DNA of 7,294 nt from Methanobacteriaceae archaeon (GCA_030681145.1 JAUXXK010000438.1:1-7294), one strand, 5' to 3'; positions 1-6,477 are shown, counted from the stretch's first letter. The notes: a model not told the origin generated them from the letters alone. Numbers and translations are program-made.

Positions 1-800
1 TTTATTTTATTTTCATTTTTAATACCCGGAGAATCTTCTAAAGAAGAATTAAAATCAACCACATCAAAATATTTAGATATGGTCTTTCCTTCTATTTTTA
101 TTTGGTTGTAATCCATTCCTCCTGCCAAAAAGATTTTAATATTAATATTAGTACTTTTAGCAATTTCCACAGCTTCAATAGCAATTTTTAGAGGTATTTG
201 TTTTCCCGTGCCTCCAGTAATTCCTTTAAAGTGATAATCAAATAATATACCATCACATTTCTTAGAAAAAGATTTAATTTCTTCTTTTTTAGCAGGATTT
301 ATATTATCATTAAGACCTACTGCTCGGATAATATTTATATAAGGATGTTTCTTATTAGTCGAATTATTGTCCCCATGATTATTTTTAGAAACACCGTTGT
401 TAAATTCTTGATGAATAAGTTTTTTTAACGCCCCTAAATTATCTAAATCAAGACTGTGGAGTTGTATGTTTTTTATGCCAAATTTTTTTATTTTTGTAAA
501 TGCTTCTTCTGCATTTTCAGGTTCCAGAACCAAAACTGCCTTTTCAGGATTATTTAATAATCCCGCCAAATATTTAATCTTGTTCATGCTTTGAAATCTA
601 GGAGATCTTTTCACATTAATAAAGCCTATAAAATCAGCACCATAATAATCAGCATATTTTAATGAGTTTTCATCTGTAATTCCACATATTTTGGGTTTTA
701 AAACATATTTTTGAGAAGATTCTACAATTTTTGAAGAAGATTTTATACTATTTGGTATGTTTAAATCTGTGATTGTGGCGGGTTTATGCAAATTGTTCAA
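1..800 (-). CDS. trpF: Phosphoribosylanthranilate isomerase, 3' end cut by window edge
   Basis: TrpF converts N-(5'-phosphoribosyl)anthranilate to the 1-carboxyphenylamino form (CdRP), the step between anthranilate phosphoribosyl transfer and TrpC. Reading leftward from about 704 the frame is open to base 1. It shows the family marks in order: KICGIT with the catalytic Cys, ADFIGF, SPRF, IQLHSL (usually QLHG), GILFDYHFKGITGGTGK with the catalytic Asp and phosphate-binding GGTG, FLAGGM, and DVVDFNSSLEDSPGIK (usually DVSSGVE..PG.K). Only a few C-terminal residues should be missing. The gene follows trpC directly, as expected for trpEGCF. The start is uncertain: no in-frame ATG or GTG lies ahead of KICGIT. 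The best candidate is TTG at 798-800, nine bases after a GGGGG run at 810-814, which overlaps trpC and adds about 32 low-complexity residues. TTG at 789-791 is the alternative. About 23 Asn/Lys/Ser/His-rich residues (EFNNGVSKNN...) appear inserted mid-protein. Function is confident; the start is not. Confidence 0.9.
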   Translation of the reverse strand, partial: MNNLHKPATITDLNIPNSIKSSSKIVESSQKYVLKPKICGITDENSLKYADYYGADFIGFINVKRSPRFQSMNKIKYLAGLLNNPEKAVLVLEPENAEEAFTKIKKFGIKNIQLHSLDLDNLGALKKLIHQEFNNGVSKNNHGDNNSTNKKHPYINIIRAVGLNDNINPAKKEEIKSFSKKCDGILFDYHFKGITGGTGKQIPLKIAIEAVEIAKSTNINIKIFLAGGMDYNQIKIEGKTISKYFDVVDFNSSLEDSPGIKNENKI

Positions 801-1653
801 ACGATTCAGCCCCCGATTTTCTATTTCTGCGTGAAGAGTTTGAGTTATATATTGATTTTAATGAATTCTCTGCTGCATTTATATATTCATAAATAGTTTC
901 CACAATATTTTCCGCCAACATTAGGCTGGTTCCAATCAGTAAAGCATCAGCACCATATTCACATAATTTTTTAACATCTTCTTTATTTTTAACACCACTT
1001 TCTGATACTAGGATTATATCTTCAGAAATCAGAGGAGCCAATGCTTTTGTTCTATCTAAATCTAGACTAAAGTCTTTAAAACTTCTGTTATTAATTCCCA
1101 CGATTTCCGCATCAGCGTCCAAAGCATTATATACATCTATAGAGTTTTTACATTCAATTAATGGCTCCATCCCTAAAGATCTGCAAGTTTCTATGCCTGT
1201 TGCAATATTAGGATAGATTTCGCTCATTAAAAGAACCGAGCTAGCTCCAAATGCTCGTGCTTCAAAAATATGATATTCATCCAAAATAAAATCCTTTCGC
1301 ATAATAGGAATATCAGTTAATTTGCTGGCCAGTGCCAAGTATTCTATATCTCCCTTAAAAAAGTTTTTTTCTGTTAATATGGATAAAGCACTGGCACCTC
1401 CCTCTTTAAAAAGATCCACTGCCTTTTTTAATCCCATTTGAGATATCTCTCCCATGGATGGGGATGCGGGTTTATATTCACAAATTAAAGGAAATTTTTT
1501 TTTATTTTGAAGAGCTTTTTTAAAATTTTGAGGAGATTCTACATCTTTTAAAGTATTTTTAATATCAGAAAGTGGCCTTTTTTGCATGGATTTCCTTAAA
1601 TCTTTTTTCTTCAATTCCATGATCTGATCAAATGATGGTTTAAAATTACTCAT
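784..1653 (-). CDS. trpC: Indole-3-glycerol phosphate synthase
   Basis: TrpC closes the indole ring, turning CdRP into indole-3-glycerol phosphate with loss of CO2 and water; it is a cytosolic TIM barrel. The 289 residues carry the family motifs in order: EYKPASPSMGEI (59-70, usually E.KRASPSKG), GGASALSILTEKNFFKG (85-101), RKDFILDEYHIFEARAFGA (119-137), LIECKN (165-170, where relatives usually have LVEVH), GINNRSF (186-192) and SESGVKNKEDV (217-227) followed by GADALLIGTSLM (234-245). Residues after about 262 form a polar tail rich in Asn, Ser and Arg that is not part of the barrel. The ATG overlaps the trpG stop by 8 bases (ATGAGTAA) and has a strong GGTGAGG ribosome site four bases upstream, so it is well fixed. 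The tail overlaps the probable start of trpF. Confidence 0.96.
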   Translation of the reverse strand: MSNFKPSFDQIMELKKKDLRKSMQKRPLSDIKNTLKDVESPQNFKKALQNKKKFPLICEYKPASPSMGEISQMGLKKAVDLFKEGGASALSILTEKNFFKGDIEYLALASKLTDIPIMRKDFILDEYHIFEARAFGASSVLLMSEIYPNIATGIETCRSLGMEPLIECKNSIDVYNALDADAEIVGINNRSFKDFSLDLDRTKALAPLISEDIILVSESGVKNKEDVKKLCEYGADALLIGTSLMLAENIVETIYEYINAAENSLKSIYNSNSSRRNRKSGAESFEQFA

Positions 1654-2329
1654 AATTCCTCACCAGAAAATTCTTTATAATTATTTGGCCTTCTTTAGTT
1701 CCTATGGATTCCGGGTGAAACTGAAGACCGAAAATTGGGTAATTTATGTGTCTTAAAGACATTATTATATTATCTACAGTCTTAGAGGTTATTTGAATAT
1801 TTTTAGGTATACTTTGAACATCACAAATTAAGGAATGGTATCTGGTGGTGACAAAGGGATTAGAAACACCTTCAAATATTCCATCATTCGTGTGGAATAT
1901 TTCACTCTGCTTGCCATGTACAGGTTCTCCTTTTATTATTTTTCCTCCAAAAGTTGAAAAAATACCTTGATGTCCCAAACAAACTCCTAAAATAGGAATT
2001 TTTTTGCCCAATGACCTTATAACTGACTTACAAACCCCAAAATCTCGTTCATTATTCGGATTTCCAGGACCAGGAGATATAATAATTCTATCTGGATTTA
2101 ATTCCATTATTTGAGATAAGTTCATCTCATCATTTTTTATAACATTTATATCTGATAATCTACCTTGTTCACTTAAATTGGATTTTTCACCTAAATTTAA
2201 ATCATTTCTATTAAATTTATCTTTAGATGGGGAATTATTTAAATCATGATTTAATCCCTGCACAATTTCACCAATCATCTGGAAAAGGTTATAGGTGAAT
2301 GAATCATAATTATCAATAATCAGTATCAT
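1646..2329 (-). CDS. trpG: Anthranilate synthase glutamine amidotransferase subunit
   Basis: TrpG hydrolyses glutamine and passes ammonia to TrpE for anthranilate synthesis. From ATG at 2327-2329 (227 residues) the protein begins MILIIDNYDSFTYNL, the typical class-I amidotransferase opening. It then has SPGPGNP (85-91), the nucleophile loop GVCLGHQG with Cys117, HGKQSEI, and FHPES with His205 and Glu207, so the catalytic triad is complete. A GTG at 2336-2338 would add three residues, but it lies inside the GGTGA ribosome site (2335-2339) that serves the ATG, so the ATG is preferred. The start overlaps the trpE stop by 17 bases, which suggests translational coupling. Residues about 26-58 are an Asn/Asp/Ser/Lys-rich stretch with no counterpart in ordinary TrpG, which goes almost directly from this helix to the V..RND strand (here INVIKND). 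Without it the protein would be of usual length (about 190). Confidence 0.96.
   Translation of the reverse strand: MILIIDNYDSFTYNLFQMIGEIVQGLNHDLNNSPSKDKFNRNDLNLGEKSNLSEQGRLSDINVIKNDEMNLSQIMELNPDRIIISPGPGNPNNERDFGVCKSVIRSLGKKIPILGVCLGHQGIFSTFGGKIIKGEPVHGKQSEIFHTNDGIFEGVSNPFVTTRYHSLICDVQSIPKNIQITSKTVDNIIMSLRHINYPIFGLQFHPESIGTKEGQIIIKNFLVRNYE
1658..1664 (-). promoter_or_regulatory. Ribosome binding site of trpC
   Basis: GGTGAGG ends four bases before the trpC ATG and lies inside the last codons of trpG. It matches the archaeal 16S anti-Shine-Dalgarno and supports the overlapping ATG start. The ten bases TTTCTGGTGA at its upstream end are identical to those before the trpG start. Confidence 0.75.
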
Positions 2330-3692
2330 TAGAGTCACCAGAAATTTTTAATGAATTTATCAGTGCACGAGCTTTATTTTCACATTCCATGAATTCATTT
2401 TCAGGAATTGAATCATGAACAATTCCTGCTCCCGCCTGTATTTTTGCGTTCTTACCATTACAAACCATTGATCTTATAGTTATGGCAAAATTAGCATTTC
2501 CATTTAGTGAAAAATATCCCAATGCACCAGCATATGCATCTCTGGGTTGTTTTTCCAGTTCTTCTATTATTTGCATGGCTCTTATTTTAGGAGCTCCACT
2601 AACTGTTCCAGCAGGAAATATAGAAGAAAATGCATCAACAGATGTTTGTTCACGCTTTAGTGTTCCAGTGACTCGAGATAGAATATGTTGAACGTGCGAA
2701 AACTTTTTAATTTTCATATATTCCGGCACATTTACCGTACCATATTCACTAACCCGGCCAACATCATTACGGGCCAAGTCAACCAGCATTAAATGTTCTG
2801 CCTTTTCTTTTTTATCTGCTAATAGTTCACTGGCCAGTTGATTATCATGATTTTCATTTTCACCTCGGGGGCGAGTGCCTGCAATCGGAAATGTTTCAAT
2901 TTCCCTGTTTTCAACCCGTACCAACATTTCCGGGCTTGAACCAATTATTTCTCTCTCATCCAGCTTTAAATGATACATATACGGAGATGGATTCATTTTT
3001 CGTAACGTATTATAAAAACAAAGCTTGTTTCCAGAAATTTTATATTTTTGAGAATTTGAAATAACCCCTTGAAATATTTCACCGTCAATAATCCTTTCTT
3101 TTGTTTGCCGAACCATTTTTTCATATTTTTCTTGTGAAAAATACTGGCCATCATGGCGAAATGACATTTTATCTTCCAAAGTATAGTCATCTTTTGCCAC
3201 ATTCAAAACTTCTTCAACTCTGTTTTGGGCCAGAGTAACGTATTTACAACGACTTGAAAGTTTATCAAATATTATACCGTCTAAAAAAAGACCAAATTCG
3301 TAATCAGGAAAATTTCCAGGACTTAAATCTACTGGATGAAAAAATCTAGCTGCTTGATACGAAACGTATCCCACCAATCCTCCACAAAATCCTTTTTTAT
3401 TATTACCCTTCCCAATTAAGGTTCTTATCTCGTTAAAAGGATTTGAAGTATCGACTTCTTCATAAAAATCATTTTTTTTTATTTCCAGAAAATTATCTCT
3501 TGCAGTTAAAGTCAGAATAGGATCAAAGCCTAGAAAAGAGTATCTGGAAAGACCACTGTCACTTTCCATTGATTCAAGTAGAAAAGTATTAGAATATTTA
3601 GAATAAATCTTCTTAAATAATTCAAAAGGATCTTTAAAATTTAATGGTATTGTTTTAAGAGGTTTTAGTTTTATATCGCCAAAAACATTCAC
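2313..3692 (-). CDS. trpE: Anthranilate synthase component I
   Basis: TrpE uses ammonia from TrpG to convert chorismate to anthranilate and pyruvate, the committed step to tryptophan. The 459 residues are full length. The N-terminal domain has LLES (38-41) and SRYSFLGFDP, the region that binds feedback tryptophan in characterised enzymes. The chorismate-binding domain has FPIAGTRPRGE (268-278), EKAEHLMLVDLARND (296-310), GTVSGAPKIRAM (362-373), YAGALGYF and QAGAGIV..S.PE.E. It is the first gene of the operon and overlaps trpG. The only upstream in-frame start is GTG at 3690-3692, giving MNVFG; a TGA lies three codons before it. The nearest good ribosome site (AAGGTG, 3708-3713) is ideally spaced for an out-of-frame ATG at 3700-3702 instead, so initiation here is unusual. 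Expression is probably repressed by TrpY and tryptophan through the intergenic boxes. Confidence 0.97.
   Translation of the reverse strand: MNVFGDIKLKPLKTIPLNFKDPFELFKKIYSKYSNTFLLESMESDSGLSRYSFLGFDPILTLTARDNFLEIKKNDFYEEVDTSNPFNEIRTLIGKGNNKKGFCGGLVGYVSYQAARFFHPVDLSPGNFPDYEFGLFLDGIIFDKLSSRCKYVTLAQNRVEEVLNVAKDDYTLEDKMSFRHDGQYFSQEKYEKMVRQTKERIIDGEIFQGVISNSQKYKISGNKLCFYNTLRKMNPSPYMYHLKLDEREIIGSSPEMLVRVENREIETFPIAGTRPRGENENHDNQLASELLADKKEKAEHLMLVDLARNDVGRVSEYGTVNVPEYMKIKKFSHVQHILSRVTGTLKREQTSVDAFSSIFPAGTVSGAPKIRAMQIIEELEKQPRDAYAGALGYFSLNGNANFAITIRSMVCNGKNAKIQAGAGIVHDSIPENEFMECENKARALINSLKISGDSNDTDY
2335..2339 (-). promoter_or_regulatory. Ribosome binding site deciding the trpG start
   Basis: GGTGA lies five bases before the ATG at 2327-2329, within the 3' end of trpE. 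Because the alternative GTG start (2336-2338) falls inside this motif, the site favours the ATG. Confidence 0.65.
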
Positions 3693-3702
3693 TTCTATTC
3701 AT
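3655..3702 (-). CDS. Possible 15-codon upstream ORF overlapping the trpE start
   Basis: ATG at 3700-3702 opens a short frame, MNRSECFWRYKTKTS, ending at TAA 3655-3657. It starts 10 bases before the trpE GTG, in a different frame, and runs past it. AAGGTG (3708-3713) is five bases from this ATG, the usual spacing, but about 15 from the trpE GTG. It contains one Trp codon. It could be translated and affect trpE initiation, or the GTG could be used directly and this frame be accidental. A lost base in an originally ATG-started trpE is a third possibility. Nothing beyond spacing supports translation. Confidence 0.3.
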   Translation of the reverse strand: MNRSECFWRYKTKTS

Positions 3703-3810
3703 TTTTGCACCTTATTTTTTCTTTTAGTAATATTTAATGATTTTAAACAGCTTTTAGATATTTAATTTATAATTTTTAGTTAATGATTTGGTTTTCATAA
3801 CTAAATTTTT

Positions 3811-3856
3811 TATACTATAAAGTACTATTTAAATCTTTTTTGTACAAAAATATACA
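3811..3856. promoter_or_regulatory. TRP-box array, operator for TrpY
   Basis: TGTACA, the published TRP-box consensus for TrpY of Methanothermobacter thermautotrophicus, occurs exactly at 3841-3846. Related hexamers TATACT (3811-3816), AGTACT (3821-3826) and TATACA (3851-3856) share the TAC core and sit at multiples of 10 bp from it, that is, on the same face of the helix. They form two pairs flanking the predicted trpE TATA box. A further half-like TGTAAG starts at 3881, also on the grid, between the trpY TATA box and its likely start site. The exact box is seen directly; the role of the imperfect ones is inferred. Confidence 0.7.
3826..3840 (-). promoter_or_regulatory. Probable trpEGCF promoter (BRE and TATA box)
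   Basis: Read on the minus strand, an A-rich BRE-like AAAAAGA is followed by TTTAAATA (3826-3833), a good archaeal box A. Transcription would start near 3800-3805, leaving a leader of about 110 bases before trpE. The box touches the AGTACT hexamer (3821-3826) and is followed upstream by TGTACA (3841-3846), so a bound regulator would hide it from TBP. A weaker alternative, TTATAAAT near 3760-3767, would give a shorter leader. Confidence 0.5.
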
Positions 3857-3868
3857 TCCATACTCAAG

Positions 3869-3876
3869 TTTATATA
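3869..3876 (+). promoter_or_regulatory. Probable trpY promoter (TATA box)
   Basis: TTTATATA is a near-ideal methanogen box A. Transcription would begin near 3895-3900, giving a leader of about 35-40 bases. The TRP boxes at 3841-3856 lie just upstream, where BRE/TFB contacts are expected, which fits autoregulation. Confidence 0.6.
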
Positions 3877-3934
3877 TTAGTGTAAGTAATAGGGAATAGT
3901 GATTATCATTAAATAATAAATATAAGGAGACAAC

Positions 3935-4438
3935 ATGTGGGAAAAAATTATGCGCAAATTTGATAAATACCCCGCCAGAATAAGTGTGGCCCGGAAAATA
4001 GTAAAATTAGGCCTTAGGGTAGATCAAAATGGTAAAGTTTACTGTGAAGATGTGGAAATTAGTGATGTAGCGCTAGCTAGAGCAATTAATGTTGATCGAA
4101 GAAGTATTAAATCCACGGTTGAGGTTATTTTAGCAGATGAAGAACTTTTTGAAATTTTTGGCAATATATCTCCCGCAGGAGCACTTTTAAAAAATATTGC
4201 TAAAAATTTAGAATTTGGTATGGTGGAAATTGAAGCCTACGCTGACAATCCCGGAATCCTTTCACAAGCCGCAGAATTGATATCTTCTCATAATATAAGC
4301 ATCAGACAAGCCCATGCGGGGGATCCCGAACTGGAAGAAGTTCCTAAATTAACCATAATAACTGAAAAATCAATTCCAGGTGAACTTTTAAGCAAATTTT
4401 TGGAAATAAAAGGAGTTCAAAAAGTTTCTATATATTAA
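3935..4438 (+). CDS. trpY: Tryptophan-responsive transcription regulator, TrpY family (HTH + ACT)
   Basis: In M. thermautotrophicus, TrpY is encoded divergently from trpEGCFBAD, binds TGTACA boxes in the shared intergenic region, represses its own gene, and with tryptophan also represses the operon. This 167-residue protein has the same position and orientation and faces an exact TGTACA. Residues about 10-75 look like a helix-turn-helix domain (DVALARAINVDRRSIKSTVE at 44-63 is the probable recognition region). Residues about 95-167 form an ACT-type ligand domain (MVEIEAYADNPGILSQAAEL, then ISSHNISIRQAHAGDPE), as expected for amino-acid sensing. ATG at 3935 has AAGGAG (3924-3929) five bases ahead. 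The assignment rests on context plus domain layout; a related ACT-domain regulator of amino acid metabolism is the alternative. It converges on hypC. Confidence 0.85.
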   Translation: MWEKIMRKFDKYPARISVARKIVKLGLRVDQNGKVYCEDVEISDVALARAINVDRRSIKSTVEVILADEELFEIFGNISPAGALLKNIAKNLEFGMVEIEAYADNPGILSQAAELISSHNISIRQAHAGDPELEEVPKLTIITEKSIPGELLSKFLEIKGVQKVSIY

Positions 4439-4463
4439 TATATTGAAAATAGAAAAATCGATT

Positions 4464-4481
4464 AAAAAAAAAAAAAAAAAA
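4464..4481 (-). terminator. T-run terminator candidate for hypC
   Basis: Eighteen A residues on the plus strand are a T18 tract when read behind hypC, starting 13 bases after its stop. Long T-runs terminate archaeal RNA polymerase. The length of the homopolymer also makes it prone to slippage and sequencing error. Confidence 0.6.
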
Positions 4482-4489
4482 TTAATGAC

Positions 4490-4496
4490 TTTTTTT
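4490..4496 (+). terminator. T-run terminator candidate for trpY
   Basis: A T7 run lies 51 bases after the trpY stop and overlaps the hypC stop codon on the other strand. No stem precedes it, which is usual for archaeal T-run termination. The two opposed T tracts make this convergent spacer a plausible bidirectional terminator. Confidence 0.4.
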
Positions 4497-4743
4497 ATAA
4501 ATTTTGCTGATCTTCTTCATCCATCACTTTTAAAAGTTCATCCCATGCTTCTAAAGATTCTTTAGCAGCTTGATCAGTCATAACTTCAATAGCATATCCT
4601 GAGTGAACCAGAACATATCGTCCTTCTTCTACTCCTTCAACTAAATCTAATTTTACTTGCTGTCTTACACCACCAAAGTCTACAACAGCCATTTTGTCAC
4701 TATCATTAATTTCTATTATTTGAGCAGGTGCTGCAATACACAT
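4495..4743 (-). CDS. hypC: Hydrogenase assembly chaperone HypC/HupF
   Basis: HypC works with HypD in building and delivering the Fe(CN)2CO group to the large subunit of [NiFe]-hydrogenases; methanogens have several such enzymes (Frh, Mvh, Eha, Ehb families). The 82 residues begin MCIAAPAQI, with the essential Cys2 exposed once Met is removed, and carry VDFGGVRQQV (21-30) and YVLVHSGYAIEVM (43-55) with the conserved His47. Length is typical of the family. The acidic C-terminal tail (EEDQQ) is variable in relatives. ATG at 4743 has GGAGA (4751-4755) seven bases upstream. The gene stands alone here, convergent with trpY and divergent from the oxidoreductase, so no other hyp genes are in view. 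Confidence 0.96.
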   Translation of the reverse strand: MCIAAPAQIIEINDSDKMAVVDFGGVRQQVKLDLVEGVEEGRYVLVHSGYAIEVMTDQAAKESLEAWDELLKVMDEEDQQNL

Positions 4744-5030
4744 AAGATACTCTCCATTTTTAATTTTACAAAATTTAATTATTAATTTAAAGGTTAGACC
4801 TTTTTCAGAAATTATTTTTTTATATCCTCAATTTATTGAATTAAAAATATGAAAAATTCATTTTAATAATCCTCAAAATTTAAGTTAGTATTAATTAATA
4901 AATTTAGTAAAGAACATTACATATAAAGATTTGTAGGATAGGATTTTTTAAAGTAATAGTAGAAATCTTAAAAGGCATCAAAAATAAAATTCATGCCCCA
5001 ATAATTATGTTAAATTAGGAGTCATTTAAA
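4744..5030. promoter_or_regulatory. Divergent spacer between hypC and the oxidoreductase gene
   Basis: This AT-rich spacer has no convincing ORF. On the minus strand ATATAAAA near 4818-4826, preceded by TTGAGG, is a possible hypC TATA box, with a start near 4795. There an imperfect palindrome AAAGGT-TAG-ACCTTT (4789-4803) lies at or near the start site and might be an operator. On the plus strand ATATAAAG (4920-4927) is a possible TATA box for the oxidoreductase, leaving a leader of roughly 85 bases. AGGAGT (5017-5022) is its ribosome site, eight bases before the ATG. The promoter calls are by eye only. Confidence 0.4.
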
Positions 5031-6419
5031 ATGAAAGTGGTTATAATTGGAGGAGGGCCCGCCGGGCGGGCTTCGGCACTTGAATTATCAAGATTAAATC
5101 AGGAAGTTACCTTGATTGAAAAAACCCACATGGGTGGTACCTGTTTGAATGAAGGATGTATGATGGTTTGTGGACTTGTAGACGTGGCCCGGTTTTTAAA
5201 TGATGCTAAAAGGTTTAATGAAATGGGTATAATTGATATTAAATCAGATTTCACCTATAAAAAAGTGGCCAATGGTGTTAAAGAGACCCTTAATAAGTTA
5301 AGGCACGTTAGTGAAAAGGAAATCTTGGAAGCAAATGTAAAATTGATTTATGGTGAAGGGATTCCTTATGAAGGATTGGTTAAAGTTAATAAACAGGAAA
5401 TTAAGTATGATAAGTTAATTATAGCCACTGGGGCCCGTTCTTTTTATCCCCCTATTAATGGTGCCAAAAATGCCATCAACTACTCAGATATACTGGATCT
5501 GGAAGAAGTCCCAAAAAGGCTAATAATTGTAGGAAGTGGAGTAATTGCCGCTGAATTTGCGGGTGTTTTTTCTTCAATGGGATCAGAAGTGCATATTTTA
5601 TGTAGAAATCAGTTTTTAAATGTTTTAGATCCAGAAATAAGTAAATTTGTGGCTAACAACCTTCTGGAAAAGGTGAATATTCACCGCAATGTAAATGTTA
5701 AGGAAATAAATAAAGACGGTGTTGTGACCCATGATGGTAAAATTAATGGTAAAGTTCTGATGGCCACCGGAATGATTCCTAACTCGGAATTTGTAGGAGA
5801 TATAGTGAAAAAAGGCAGTCGGGGAGAAATTTTAGTAAATAATAAAATGGAAACTAGTAACCCCCACATATATGCTGCCGGTGATGTGGTGGGTGGAGTA
5901 GGAAGCACCCCCATAGCCCGTATGGAAGGTGTGGTAGCTGCTAGGAACGTTATAGGTATCTCCACCCAATCAGATTACAGATATATTCCTCACTCCATAT
6001 CATTAGACTATGATGTGGCCTTTTTAGGACCTGAAAACGTCCTTTCAGATTCCAGAGAAAATTCTAAAAAGAATAAACTTCAAAAAAATGAAAATAACAA
6101 AAAAGAGAATGAAAAAGAAAAGAATGAAAATAAAGAAAAGAAAAATATAGTAACCGGGAAAATTCCAGGTACTGCTGGACCGGGATCATTCTGGAAAGTC
6201 TTATCCAGCCAGACCGGATTTACGCACATGGAAGTTGATCTCGATTCTGGATCCCTGGAGAAATTGTACTCCATAACCCCTTCTGCCCGTCACAATATGA
6301 CTTATATCTCTATGTTATCAAAATTGGGCCATAAAACCTATGATTTCGATAATTTTATAGAATCACACCCTTCCACAGATTCTATTTATAAATTAATGCG
6401 ATTTTTTTCAAAATATTAA
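5031..6419 (+). CDS. FAD/NAD(P)-binding disulfide oxidoreductase-like protein, dihydrolipoamide dehydrogenase family, substrate unknown
   Basis: The 462-residue protein has the class-I pyridine nucleotide-disulfide oxidoreductase plan: FAD-binding GGGPAG (7-12), a redox cysteine pair C38-LNEG-C43, ATGA (132-135), a second Rossmann motif GSGVIAAEFA (168-177) for NAD(P)H, and the second FAD motif YAAGDV (281-286). Annotation as lipoamide dehydrogenase is tempting but doubtful. The usual CIPSK after the second cysteine is CMMVCG, with a third Cys47, and the C-terminal His-Glu dyad (HPT..E) is only partly recalled by HPSTDS (446-451), lacking Glu at the usual spot. Methanogens generally lack 2-oxoacid dehydrogenase complexes. 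Residues about 339-372 are an almost pure Lys/Glu/Asn linker splitting the dimerisation domain. The start is clear (AGGAGT eight bases ahead). The next gene on the same strand, 58 bases on, is the fmdE remnant. Electron-transfer to a thiol/disulfide substrate is the likely chemistry; the partner is unknown. Confidence 0.85.
   Translation: MKVVIIGGGPAGRASALELSRLNQEVTLIEKTHMGGTCLNEGCMMVCGLVDVARFLNDAKRFNEMGIIDIKSDFTYKKVANGVKETLNKLRHVSEKEILEANVKLIYGEGIPYEGLVKVNKQEIKYDKLIIATGARSFYPPINGAKNAINYSDILDLEEVPKRLIIVGSGVIAAEFAGVFSSMGSEVHILCRNQFLNVLDPEISKFVANNLLEKVNIHRNVNVKEINKDGVVTHDGKINGKVLMATGMIPNSEFVGDIVKKGSRGEILVNNKMETSNPHIYAAGDVVGGVGSTPIARMEGVVAARNVIGISTQSDYRYIPHSISLDYDVAFLGPENVLSDSRENSKKNKLQKNENNKKENEKEKNENKEKKNIVTGKIPGTAGPGSFWKVLSSQTGFTHMEVDLDSGSLEKLYSITPSARHNMTYISMLSKLGHKTYDFDNFIESHPSTDSIYKLMRFFSKY
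6045..6146 (+). repeat. A-rich low-complexity tract encoding a Lys/Glu/Asn linker
   Basis: About 100 bases made almost entirely of AAA, GAA, AAT and AAG codons, in loose repeats such as AAAGAAAAGAATGAAAATAA, interrupt the C-terminal domain of the oxidoreductase. The tract keeps the reading frame. It looks like replication-slippage expansion into a surface loop. Confidence 0.7.
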
Positions 6420-6467
6420 TAACTTAAGTTAAAAACATTAGTTAAAAATAATTTTAAATCCTGAAAA

Positions 6468-6472
6468 GAGGT
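6468..6472 (+). promoter_or_regulatory. Surviving ribosome binding site of the fmdE remnant
   Basis: GAGGT lies five bases before an ATG at 6478-6480, the start of the decayed fmdE. Its preservation shows that the 5' end of the former gene is present. Confidence 0.55.
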
Positions 6473-6477
6473 AAAAT

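Noticed and set aside
2482..3202. Open frames of 69 codons overlapping trpE (plus 2482-2691, minus 2993-3202)
   Set aside because: They lie wholly inside a well-conserved trpE in other frames and resemble no protein.
3703..3805. Bacterial-style attenuator in the trpE leader
   Set aside because: No strong stem followed by a T-run and no run of Trp codons is visible; control by TrpY boxes explains the region better.
5681..6274. Minus-strand open frames inside the oxidoreductase gene (5681-5965 and 6080-6274)
   Set aside because: They are antisense shadows; the Phe/Ser-rich end of the second is simply the complement of the Lys/Glu linker.
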